This document shows, one piece after another, positions 22,575 through 29,564 of a DNA stretch of 33,925 nt; position 1 is the stretch's first letter; each line of letters begins with the position of its first letter. The notes under the pieces are model-generated. The model saw only the letters and a list, made by a program, of their open reading frames with translations, made no database searches and was not told where the DNA came from. Source of the stretch: a virus; the IMG/VR virus record IMGVR_UViG_3300028610_000992, positions 1 through 33,925 of that record. The stretch is one strand, 5' to 3'. The position numbers were made by a program, and so were the translations under genes.

Positions 22575-22828
22575 TGCTGAAATTCAAACGGGTTAGGCGG
22601 ATACTAGTACGGAAGGAGAAGAATCCGTATTACAATGGTTCCCCTCGCAACGAGCGGTATATCTACCGCATTGTCTTTGCCCCTAAGAAGGTGGAAAGAT
22701 TCACAGTACGCAAGGGGGATAGTCGGCATTGCAAGCTAGACCCTGGAGTTGAATACGTACATAAGATAGAACAGTACGTTGACAGCCCACTATGGGATGT
22801 CATAATTTACTGCACCTTCCTAGAATAA
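22574..22828 (+). CDS. Small basic early protein
   Basis: 84 residues; ATG overlaps the previous stop. Basic with many Lys and Arg (LKFKRVRRILVRKEKNPYY), followed by beta-like strands (RFTVRKGDSRHCKLDPG). No family recognised; may bind nucleic acid. Confidence 0.5.
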   Translation: MLKFKRVRRILVRKEKNPYYNGSPRNERYIYRIVFAPKKVERFTVRKGDSRHCKLDPGVEYVHKIEQYVDSPLWDVIIYCTFLE

Positions 22829-22842
22829 AGACTTTAGCTATT

Positions 22843-22871
22843 CGCGCACCGGGCGCGTATTATGGTAAGTA
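22843..22871 (+). promoter_or_regulatory. Hairpin and promoter-like box before the primase gene
   Basis: CGCGC (22843-22847) and GCGCG (22853-22857) form a short hairpin immediately followed by TATTATGGTAAG, related to the shared box. A ACTAACTAT leader follows at 22877-22885. It could be a terminator for the early genes, a promoter for the primase gene, or both. Confidence 0.35.
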
Positions 22872-22905
22872 CAAAGACTAACTATAATCCTTCCAGGAGC
22901 ACGAC

Positions 22906-24999
22906 GTGGCAACGACTCCCTTTTCCTTTACGGACTTCAATGAGCAACTAGAGTACTTAACGGAAAGGGGAATTGATGAAATAACTGTGAAGCGGCTAGG
23001 GCTTGAAGTTAAGACCTCCACATGGCTGCATGAGCAGGGGTTCCCAAAAGTACCAGGACTTAGTCGTGGTATAGTGTGGAGGCTACGTGACCCCGAGGGC
23101 GTCGCCACGGGCAAGCTCGGGGCTCGCGTATTCTACCAGCAAGGCATCGTACCCAATACCGACAAGCCTAAGTTCCTACCACCGAAGGGCCAAGTTCCTG
23201 GCCTATATTTCAGCCCACTAAGTCCCTGGGATAAACTGGAGTATAATGACAAAGTATATATCTGTGAGTCCTACCTAAAAGCAGATATCTGCGCCATGCT
23301 TGGGTTCCATGCCATTGGCGTGAGCGGATGCTGGGGCTGGTCATATATGAACAAACTAAACTGGGATTTCAAACTGCTGCCGTGGCATGACCTACGCCTT
23401 CAACCTATCGTGTGCATGGATTCAAATGTATGTGAAGCCAACCCAAAGCTCTGGCTGGCAGCTCGCAAACTATCAGCAAGCATGGAAGTAGAATATCAGG
23501 TCCACGCCAGCATTTTAGTCCTTCCACCCCCAAAGGAGGGCCAGTGGGGACTAGATGATTACTATGCGAAGTTTGGTAGGGATGCTACACAGGACTATCT
23601 ACATGGGGAGCCGGAACCCCTTCCAAGCGCGATGTCGGACCACTTAAAGATAATGGCACAGGAAGTATGTTGGTGTGACCAACTCGCCATGTGCATAAGG
23701 ATATCGGATGGCCTGCTAATGTCACGCGGTAATTTTGAATCAGGACATTATGCTGACAGGCAGGTATGGAACGAAGACGGTAAGCCTGTTCCTGTTGCTA
23801 AGACATATATGAAATGGCCCGAGCGCACAGTGGTCAACGACTATGTGTACCTTCCCGGCCAGCCTCGGTTAATTACCGAAGGGCGTGGGTCCTATAATGC
23901 GTGGGAAGGCATGGGCTGTGAACCACTGGCTGCTGATGTCTCCCTATTTACCGATTGGCTGGAGCTTGTATTTACAGAGCAAGAGCGGGAATATATCTTA
24001 GACTGGTGGGCATGGCAGCTCCAGAATCTAGGTGGTAAGCTCACTACAGGGCTGGTGATGGTAGGTCCACCGGGCATTGGGAAGGGCTGGGTGACTGCCA
24101 TATTCACGCGCATATTTGGGAACAAGAACGTAGCCAGTGTTCCCCTTACAGTGCTTGAAAAGAACTTTAACGCGGAAGTGGCGACCCGGCAGTTATTCGT
24201 TGTGGAGGAGACTGATGAAGTCGGTGGCAACAACCAGCTCGTGTACAACAAGCTGAAGGATATGATAACGAACCCCATATTGCGGTTGGAAAAGAAAGGT
24301 GTTGACGCCATATTTATTGACAATAGGCTGAACGTATTTCTAACAGGGAACCAAGTGGGGATATTTAAGCTGGACGCCAACGACCGTAGGTTCTATGTAG
24401 CTGAATGTGTGGAACCGGATAGCATGATTGCTGTCGCCAATTCCCAGTCATTTTGGGAGCACCGATGGGAGTGGCTGGACGCCGGTGGCGCAGAAGCGAT
24501 ATATGGCTATCTACTTAGCAGAGATCTCGCGCACTTTAACCCGAAGGGCATGGCCCCAATGACCGGCGCTAAGAAGGATATGATAGAACTGACCCACACC
24601 ACATTGGATCTCTGGGTGCAGCAACTCATTAGTGACCCTGAAGCTGTGCTGGTAGCAGGACATAGTGAAGTAGACGGATGCGTGGCCACCGCGAAAGAGC
24701 TCCTGTGGTTATATAAGGAAGGTCACGTGCGGCTGTGCGATTTAGACCGTGGTGATGTGAATGGCATGAATAGAGCATTAAAGAATGCTCGCGTGGAACT
24801 GGCCAATAGCGGGAACAAGATTAAGGTGGCTGGCTACCCGGCTCGTTATTTCATTATCCGGCCCACCCCACCGAGTGTCTTGAGTTGGGCTGCTTTAGTG
24901 ACAGATAGGGTGTTTTGGCAGAGGTTGGTAGCCAGCGAGCAGGGAAATGGTAGCCAGACAGAAGGTACTGGCTACCCCGACTCGAGTAAGAAATACTAA
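22906..24999 (+). CDS. Primase-helicase: N-terminal DUF3854/TOPRIM-like, C-terminal SF3 (DUF5906-type) helicase
   Basis: 697 residues; GTG start with AGGAG 6 bases upstream. The N-terminal half has VYICESYLKADICAMLGFHA (Glu121) then IVCMDSNVCE (Asp172), the DUF3854 TOPRIM-like pattern. The C-terminal half is an SF3-type ATPase, GLVMVGPPGIGKGWVTAIFT with Walker A GPPGIGKG (387-394), VVEETDEV (Walker B, 432-439) and an arginine-rich end. Such proteins replace separate primase and helicase in many phages and prime or unwind at the origin. Motifs look complete. The last 60 bases of the gene and the downstream gap hold GGTAGCCAG iterons, so the origin may begin inside it. Confidence 0.85.
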   Translation: MATTPFSFTDFNEQLEYLTERGIDEITVKRLGLEVKTSTWLHEQGFPKVPGLSRGIVWRLRDPEGVATGKLGARVFYQQGIVPNTDKPKFLPPKGQVPGLYFSPLSPWDKLEYNDKVYICESYLKADICAMLGFHAIGVSGCWGWSYMNKLNWDFKLLPWHDLRLQPIVCMDSNVCEANPKLWLAARKLSASMEVEYQVHASILVLPPPKEGQWGLDDYYAKFGRDATQDYLHGEPEPLPSAMSDHLKIMAQEVCWCDQLAMCIRISDGLLMSRGNFESGHYADRQVWNEDGKPVPVAKTYMKWPERTVVNDYVYLPGQPRLITEGRGSYNAWEGMGCEPLAADVSLFTDWLELVFTEQEREYILDWWAWQLQNLGGKLTTGLVMVGPPGIGKGWVTAIFTRIFGNKNVASVPLTVLEKNFNAEVATRQLFVVEETDEVGGNNQLVYNKLKDMITNPILRLEKKGVDAIFIDNRLNVFLTGNQVGIFKLDANDRRFYVAECVEPDSMIAVANSQSFWEHRWEWLDAGGAEAIYGYLLSRDLAHFNPKGMAPMTGAKKDMIELTHTTLDLWVQQLISDPEAVLVAGHSEVDGCVATAKELLWLYKEGHVRLCDLDRGDVNGMNRALKNARVELANSGNKIKVAGYPARYFIIRPTPPSVLSWAALVTDRVFWQRLVASEQGNGSQTEGTGYPDSSKKY

Positions 25000-25141
25000 T
25001 AAAAACAACGGGTCACAGGTTCAGGTAGCCAAGGTAGCCAGAGTAGCCAGTATATTCCCATTCCCATACGTGTACGCTAGACCTCATGTGTGATATATGC
25101 CCCCGTTAAGTCTGCTGGCTACTCTGGCTACCCGGCTACCT
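24830..25141. repeat. GGTAGCCAG-type iterons, candidate origin of replication
   Basis: Ten copies of GGTAGCCAG or its complement, with up to one or two mismatches: CTGGCTACC at 24830, GGTAGCCAG at 24927 and 24949, CTGGCTACC at 24968, then GGTAGCCAA at 25024, GGTAGCCAG at 25033, AGTAGCCAG at 25042, CTGGCTACT at 25115, CTGGCTACC at 25124 and CCGGCTACC at 25132. Four lie inside the 3' end of the primase gene and six outside. Direct and inverted orientation, clustering and position beside the primase gene fit replication initiator binding sites. Confidence 0.55.
25023..25141. repeat. Large inverted repeat
   Basis: Arms 25023-25050 and 25115-25141 are almost perfect inverted copies (one mismatch and one extra base) separated by 64 bases. 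Each arm holds three iteron copies. As RNA or single-stranded DNA it could form a stem of about 27 pairs. Confidence 0.7.
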
Positions 25142-25334
25142 AGGTCATATTTTCAGGTTCGAGGGATCCTCCAGCGACACACGAAGCTGCCGGAAGCCCT
25201 CGCTTCCCATCAAATCTCCCGAAGTCGGGTCGCCTTGACACGATAATCTAGGATTTTCATTGTCAAATGAAGCGAAAATCCTGGAGATCGGTCAGTCTCT
25301 CGTCTTCTCTCTTCTCTTCTCGTCATCTCTCTTC
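25142..25334. other. Structured non-coding tract with hairpins and pyrimidine-rich repeat
   Basis: No gene is visible. It holds hairpins GGAAGC/GCTTCC (25192-25207) and CCCGAAGTCGGG (25218-25229), a stem AGGATTTTC/GAAAATCCT (25250-25258, 25274-25282) with TTCATT/AATGAA inside it, and a pyrimidine tract (25296-25334) made of a near-perfect 17-base direct repeat with 20-base period (starting at 25298 and 25318). Confidence 0.6.
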
Positions 25335-25446
25335 ATTTAACATAATAAAATCTATTGAACATCAATATTATGTTAAATGGACAAATATTTTCTCTGGCAA
25401 TATCTGTGCCATTTAACATAATATCTAATTTGCGTATTATGTAAAG
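25335..25446. repeat. Four TTWACATAAT sites as two inverted pairs
   Basis: Sites: ATTTAACATAAT at 25335-25346 and 25411-25422 (plus), ATTATGTTAAAT at 25367-25378 and ATTATGTAAA at 25436-25445 (minus). Each pair is an inverted repeat, 20 and 13 bases apart. The second pair overlaps -35 and -10 boxes of a candidate promoter. Confidence 0.65.
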
Positions 25447-25452
25447 ATAGCC
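25413..25452 (+). promoter_or_regulatory. Candidate promoter for the 25530 gene with operator-like sites
   Basis: TTAACA (25413-25418), 16-base spacer, TATTAT (25435-25440), the latter inside TATTATGTAAAGATAGCC (25435-25452), the best member of the shared box. A TTWACATAAT site covers each box, a classic repressor layout. The start codon lies about 80 bases downstream. Confidence 0.5.
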
Positions 25453-25529
25453 CCATTTGGATATTTTCCCGTGGTACCATGAATTTACGGTGGCAAATTG
25501 GCCATCGCAACTAGCTAAGGTAAAATATC

Positions 25530-25799
25530 ATGTCTAGCAAAAATCCAGTAATTGCGGTAAATCCCAAGTTCAAGGGTACGTATAGGGGCGCTCGGGCGTC
25601 TTGGCACGGCGCAATGGCCGGTTTCGTAGGGCAGCCGGTTTCCGCATTCGCCGCTCACGTTACGTCCAAGGGCAACTGTCCTTCCATGCCCCAAACCGGC
25701 AAGTTAGTCGGTAAGGCGGAACCTGTGGCTGGCTGGGTCAGCTTTCTAACCATACCCAGCAAGAAAAACAGCCAAACCCCGGCCTACGTCATTAAGTAA
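25530..25799 (+). CDS. Small protein, diverged paralogue of the 13151 gene product
   Basis: 89 residues; AAGGTAAAATATC precedes the ATG, an AAGG core 9 bases away. The domain TYRGARASWHGAMAGFVGQP, VSAFAAHV and PVAGWVSFLT parallels KFRGARARWYEYL, VEHFAKLA and PRGWLRFFV in the minus-strand protein. It lacks the Lys/Ala-rich tail of that protein. Net charge is basic. It sits alone between two operator-like arrays and ends in a strong terminator, which suggests an independently regulated and abundant product, perhaps a DNA-binding regulator or origin protein; inference. Confidence 0.65.
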   Translation: MSSKNPVIAVNPKFKGTYRGARASWHGAMAGFVGQPVSAFAAHVTSKGNCPSMPQTGKLVGKAEPVAGWVSFLTIPSKKNSQTPAYVIK

Positions 25800-25816
25800 A
25801 ATCCGGGTGCATTATG

Positions 25817-25844
25817 GAAAACCGGGCTTGCCCGGTTTTCTTTT
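25817..25844 (+). terminator. Strong Rho-independent terminator
   Basis: GAAAACCGGGC (25817-25827) and GCCCGGTTTTC (25830-25840) form an 11-pair perfect stem around TT, followed by TTTT. It closes the small gene at 25530. Confidence 0.85.
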
Positions 25845-25965
25845 ACATAATGTAGATGTATTATGTTAAATGGATAGTCCTTAACATAATGCATGACTTC
25901 CTTTACATAATAATCTGCTGGATTATGTTAAGGAGTGGATTATGTTAAGTCGCTCATTATGTTAA
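25841..25965. repeat. Seven TTWACATAAT sites in an array
   Basis: Sites at 25841-25851 (plus), 25860-25871 (minus), 25881-25890 and 25902-25911 (plus), and 25922-25931, 25939-25948, 25956-25965 (minus). The first four are spaced 19 to 21 bases, the last three exactly 17 bases apart. No gene is visible between 25800 and 26091. The spacing fits cooperative binding by a dimer, or iterons. Confidence 0.7.
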
Positions 25966-26053
25966 GTCCCCCCGATGACTTACCCCACAAATCACAATAA
26001 CTATTACTCGACCTGGACGCATAAAATGAGGTTGTGAGCTCCTCACAGATAGC

Positions 26054-26083
26054 TTGCAATTCGGGGCATGGAGGGCGTATAAT
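26054..26083 (+). promoter_or_regulatory. Promoter for the packaging/late genes
   Basis: TTGCAA (26054-26059), 18-base spacer, perfect TATAAT (26078-26083). Only 8 bases separate TATAAT from the ATG at 26092, so the transcript start should fall on or next to the start codon. Confidence 0.6.
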
Positions 26084-26091
26084 TCTGACCT

Positions 26092-26493
26092 ATGAGTAAG
26101 GAGCAAACGGTTCAGCAGTTCATTCCAGCTGAGGATTACGTGGAGGCTGAAGAGGCCGAAACGCAGCGCGTCTATGAGGATCCTCAACCTTACAGTGACG
26201 TAGCTGAAGACTGCAAGGAGTTGAGCAAACTTGCTACCTCTGGGAACGGAGTCAGTAGGATTAGCGTACCGCGCGAGCTACAGCGGAAAAGAGTGGTCAA
26301 CGCCTTCCAGGATGCGTTTGAGCTGATAGGCGGCGTCCCCCGTCTGGCACATTGGGCTGACCAATCTCCGTCAGCCTTTTATAAGCTCTACGCTCGGTTA
26401 CTCCCCACTACGGCTCAGCAACAGCTTGAGCATAGTGGGGAGATAATCGTTAAGCACGTCTTACCGAGGGGTCCCCTCGATGAGTCAGAGTAA
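26092..26493 (+). CDS. Putative terminase small subunit
   Basis: 133 residues. There is no ribosome binding site at a useful distance: the -10 box ends 8 bases before the ATG, so the mRNA is probably leaderless. The N-terminal half is acidic and polar. The C-terminal part VVNAFQDAFELIGGVPRLAHWAD then PSAFYKLYARLLP resembles the small-terminase-like pattern (aFELiGGvprLa-WA-FYkLyaRLiP) found upstream of TerL in podoviruses. Small terminases bind the packaging start site. Position at the head of the packaging operon supports it. The exact family is recalled, not confirmed. Confidence 0.6.
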   Translation: MSKEQTVQQFIPAEDYVEAEEAETQRVYEDPQPYSDVAEDCKELSKLATSGNGVSRISVPRELQRKRVVNAFQDAFELIGGVPRLAHWADQSPSAFYKLYARLLPTTAQQQLEHSGEIIVKHVLPRGPLDESE

Positions 26494-26837
26494 TGCCGCC
26501 GAAGACAGCAAAGCAAGCCCGAGCGATGGCAGCAGCAGCAGCCGGGAAATCAACGATAGGAATTCCACAAAGCGTAGGGAGAGAATTCATGCCATATGGT
26601 AATAGTCCCAAACCGAAATATTCAACTGGCGGAACGATGGGTGGTGGAGCAGCTGGGAGTAATCCTGAGTACCGTCATGACCCAGTCAAGAAAAAGCGCA
26701 ACCCTCAGACACGAGGCTCTGCTGGCTCGTATGCGATGATTGCAGCCCTCCGCCAGCCTGGACGTAGCTCCAAAGAATTCAAGGGGTCGAAGAAACCCGC
26801 AGGCTCTGGCAAGTCCATGACGGGGAGCTCATACTAA
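26493..26837 (+). CDS. Small basic conserved phage protein
   Basis: 114 residues; start on the previous stop (TAATG). The pattern PPKTAKQARAMAAAAAGKST then GIPQSVGREFMPYG resembles short phage proteins with KSAKQ...GIP-SV-x-EF, of unknown function. Basic and Gly/Ser-rich C-terminus (GSKKPAGSGKSMTGSS) suggests DNA binding or disorder. Confidence 0.6.
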   Translation: MPPKTAKQARAMAAAAAGKSTIGIPQSVGREFMPYGNSPKPKYSTGGTMGGGAAGSNPEYRHDPVKKKRNPQTRGSAGSYAMIAALRQPGRSSKEFKGSKKPAGSGKSMTGSSY

Positions 26838-27169
26838 TGCCTGATGAAGAGGAGCAAGGCTGGTTCGCAGAACTATTGAGTTCCTTTGGGGACGATGATG
26901 CGAGTCCGAAAGAGCGGGAAATGGTCCGCGCCCCAACTCCTCCTCCTCCAACATTCGTGCAGGGCGAAGATGAATCCAGTATGGATTTCGGCTTGCGTAA
27001 GAAACGGGAGACTCGTGCCTACGCTAAACTTCTGCGTGACATGGATGCATCCCCCGAGAATTACATGGTTCCAGCAGCGGCAGCAGAGGCTGAGGCCACC
27101 GAGGAGATATCTCGGTATAACCGTAAGCGACAGTTGGATATGGCAGAGCAGGAGGTTGGTTCACGGTAA
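26837..27169 (+). CDS. Small acidic hypothetical protein
   Basis: 110 residues; start on the previous stop (TAATG). Acidic N-terminus (PDEEEQGWFAELLSSFGDDD) with a PTPPPP stretch and a charged helical C-terminus (KKRETRAYAKLLRDMD). No family recognised. May be a small virion or scaffold-type accessory. Confidence 0.5.
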   Translation: MPDEEEQGWFAELLSSFGDDDASPKEREMVRAPTPPPPTFVQGEDESSMDFGLRKKRETRAYAKLLRDMDASPENYMVPAAAAEAEATEEISRYNRKRQLDMAEQEVGSR

Positions 27170-27954
27170 TGGGTCGTATAGGGCCACCCCTCCCGACGGA
27201 CAATGTCTACCTAATTGAAACGGCGGATGACTTACCTCAGATACTAAGCCAGTGGACACTCTATAACCTACAGTTTGATCCTGGCGCCGGAATCGGCCTT
27301 TATTTTTCGCCTGATGGGACTAGTCTTGTCAGGCTTGCTGCTGGGGGAGGTGGCGGAGGGGTCACCTCCTTTAACAGTAGAGTTGGAATAGTTGTTCCTG
27401 TTATTGCTGACTATGCGGGATTTTATGCTGACTCCTTTAATACACGCACGGGAGCAGTTGTTCCACAAGCTAGTGATTATTCAGGATTTTACGTTGATTC
27501 GTTTGAAGGCAGGGTAGGAGCTGTCGTTGCAGTACAGGATGATTACGAAAGTTTCTTTTTAGTCAAAGGGAACTTTGCTGATCAGACTGTTTTAGGAGAT
27601 GTTGTATTCTCTGGCGAAATAGAGATGACAAATATCTTTGGTTTTAAGCTCGGACCAAGTTGTGAACTTGAACACCGGAACCCTGCTGATGATTCAACGT
27701 GGTTCCAACAGTATGGGAGTTTCTTTGCCGAATGGGGGATAGCAGGACCTGACTTTCAGGATATATTCTTCATTTTTAGCAACAGCTTTACTCATTACAG
27801 GTTTGAATCCCCACTTTTTCTACGGGAACTAGCAGCATCAGAAAATAATCCCAGTACTCATGGGCAACTTTGGGTAAGAGATGATGATCCCAACACGTTG
27901 ATGTACACTGATGGCGAAGATAACGATTTCACAGTGGATGTCACACCAGCATAG
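27169..27954 (+). CDS. Tail-fibre-like protein with three short repeats
   Basis: 261 residues; TAATG overlap. Residues about 64-129 carry three repeats of about 22 residues: SFNSRVGIVVPVIADYAGFY, SFNTRTGAVVPQASDYSGFY, SFEGRVGAVVAVQDDYESFF. This SFNxRxGxVVPxxxDYxxFY unit is common in phage fibre and head-decoration proteins. The C-terminus (GQLWVRDDDPNTLMYTDGED then DFTV) resembles a motif at the ends of many phage fibres. It lies between the packaging genes, an unusual place; it may be a head fibre or decoration protein instead of a tail fibre. Confidence 0.6.
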   Translation: MGRIGPPLPTDNVYLIETADDLPQILSQWTLYNLQFDPGAGIGLYFSPDGTSLVRLAAGGGGGGVTSFNSRVGIVVPVIADYAGFYADSFNTRTGAVVPQASDYSGFYVDSFEGRVGAVVAVQDDYESFFLVKGNFADQTVLGDVVFSGEIEMTNIFGFKLGPSCELEHRNPADDSTWFQQYGSFFAEWGIAGPDFQDIFFIFSNSFTHYRFESPLFLRELAASENNPSTHGQLWVRDDDPNTLMYTDGEDNDFTVDVTPA

Positions 27955-27963
27955 GAGAGAATA

Positions 27964-28185
27964 ATGGCCCGGAAGACCCCAAAACCGAAAAAAGTGAAAA
28001 ATGGCAAAATCGAGGTTGAGGGGAGCCCTGAAATTTTTGACCGATTCTTTGCAGAACGTGAACGGGACCGGCTTCAGGACCGTCTGACACGAATTACGGC
28101 CCAGAAAGTAGAATTTGAGGATGAAATCCTTAATGTGGCGGATGATATTGCCAGTTGGGATGCGGTGATCGCCCAACTCCCATGA
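27964..28185 (+). CDS. Small coiled-coil protein
   Basis: 73 residues; AGGAGAG precedes the ATG. Basic N-terminus (ARKTPKPKKVKNGKIEVEG) then a helical coiled segment (RDRLQDRLTRITAQKVEFED). Its end overlaps TerL (ATGA). No family recognised. Confidence 0.5.
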   Translation: MARKTPKPKKVKNGKIEVEGSPEIFDRFFAERERDRLQDRLTRITAQKVEFEDEILNVADDIASWDAVIAQLP

Positions 28186-29564
28186 GTAAACAGATTGAGG
28201 TATATTATGAGCCCCGGCCAGCCTTCTTGCCCTTCCACGCACGTCAGGAAAGATGGGCATGTATCGTCTTTCACAGACGAGGAGGGAAAACGGTCGGCTG
28301 TATCAACGATATCCATACTCGAGCCTTATATACCTCGAAAAAGAACGCAAGATACGCTTACATCGCTCCGTTCTACCGACAAGCTAAGGACGTTGCATGG
28401 ATGTATCTTAAGGATTCCACCCAAGATTCTGCTGTTAAGGTAAAAGAAAGTGAATTGTCAGTTGAACTATTTAACGGAGCTAAAATCACCCTCTACGGAG
28501 CCGATAACCCCGATGCCCTCCGAGGACTTTATCTCGATGGTGTCATCCTTGATGAATTCGGCGATTGTCGTCCTTCCCTCTGGGGAGAGGTTGTACTCCC
28601 CACACTTGCAGATAGGAAAGGATGGGCAGTATTCATTGGAACCCCCAAAGGAAAGAATCATTTCTGGCAAGTAAGGGAGCGAGCAAAGCGTGAGAAGAAT
28701 TGGTTTTACCTTGAAGTTAAGGCCAGTGATCCTGGGTGCGTCCTCCCTCAGGAAGAGCTTGATGAAATGCGAGCCCAGATGTCCGAGGCGCAGTACGACC
28801 AAGAACTTGAGTGTTCCTTTGAGGCAGCGGTATTAGGAACATACTATGCTAAACAGATATCGCTTATGGAGGCTGGCCGCATTGATGGCAAGGCGGGAGA
28901 ACCTCAAATTGGAATTTACAAGCACGATCGCGACTTTCCAGTTTCAGCTGCTCAAGACATCGGGTACAGTGATTCAAATGCAATTTGGTTCTGGCAACAC
29001 CGACCCGACGGTATTGCGGTTATTGACTATGAAGAACATCATGGAGAGGCCCTGCCCTTCTACTTTGAACTTTTAAGGAATAAGCCTTATGACTACGAAG
29101 CTATCTGGTTACCTCACGATGCTAAGGCAAAAAGCCTTCAAACTGGCCGCACCACTGTTGAGCAGTACCTTAATGAAGTGGACGATGAGGGGAACGGAGA
29201 GTTCCCAATTAGGATTGCTCCTCGTCTTGATGTACAGCATGGTATTGACGCTGTTCGCTTTATACTGCCTCATTGCTACATAGACCAAGCGAACTGTGGA
29301 GATGGTATTGAAGCTTTACGAGCATACAGGAGGAGGTACGATGAGATAACTAAAGCCTTCAGCCCCAAACCTCTGCATGATTGGAGTTCTAATGGGGCTG
29401 ACGCCTTTAGATATTTTGCTCTGGTAGCTAAGGAGAAGATTGAAACACGTTCTTTAGGCCAGATTTTACAAGAACAGAATTATACGCCCCCAGGAATGAC
29501 TCTGGAGGCACTATTCCACGACCGGGCAATGAAAAAACCCCGATTTAATAGGCAGCGAGTATAA
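28182..29564 (+). CDS. terL: Terminase large subunit
   Basis: 460 residues from the ATG at 28182 overlapping the previous stop. ATPase: HRRGGKT (31-37), a degenerate Walker A usual in TerL; Walker B GVILDEF (120-126); coupling motif FIGTPKG (151-157). RNase H-like nuclease: DIGYSDSNAI (Asp259), LPHDAKAK (Asp313) and DWSSNGADAF (Asp400, Asp407). The set is complete, so it drives DNA into the prohead and cuts it. The family is clear; the packaging mode (headful or direct repeats) is not visible here. Confidence 0.92.
   Translation: MSKQIEVYYEPRPAFLPFHARQERWACIVFHRRGGKTVGCINDIHTRALYTSKKNARYAYIAPFYRQAKDVAWMYLKDSTQDSAVKVKESELSVELFNGAKITLYGADNPDALRGLYLDGVILDEFGDCRPSLWGEVVLPTLADRKGWAVFIGTPKGKNHFWQVRERAKREKNWFYLEVKASDPGCVLPQEELDEMRAQMSEAQYDQELECSFEAAVLGTYYAKQISLMEAGRIDGKAGEPQIGIYKHDRDFPVSAAQDIGYSDSNAIWFWQHRPDGIAVIDYEEHHGEALPFYFELLRNKPYDYEAIWLPHDAKAKSLQTGRTTVEQYLNEVDDEGNGEFPIRIAPRLDVQHGIDAVRFILPHCYIDQANCGDGIEALRAYRRRYDEITKAFSPKPLHDWSSNGADAFRYFALVAKEKIETRSLGQILQEQNYTPPGMTLEALFHDRAMKKPRFNRQRV

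Noticed and set aside
23892-24380. 162-codon minus-strand frame inside the primase-helicase gene
   Set aside because: Antisense to the Walker A/B region of a clear helicase; no independent support.
24830-25141. CRISPR array or transposon ends
   Set aside because: Repeat units are 9 bases without regular spacers, and there is no transposase or target duplication; iterons fit better.
25201-25270. TTGACA at 25235 as promoter
   Set aside because: No -10 box fits at 16 to 18 bases on the plus strand; the minus-strand TTGACA opposite also lacks a good partner.
25957-26187. 76-codon minus-strand open frame over the late promoter
   Set aside because: It runs across the TTWACATAAT array and promoter, lacks a ribosome site and reads against the TerS-like gene; judged a shadow.
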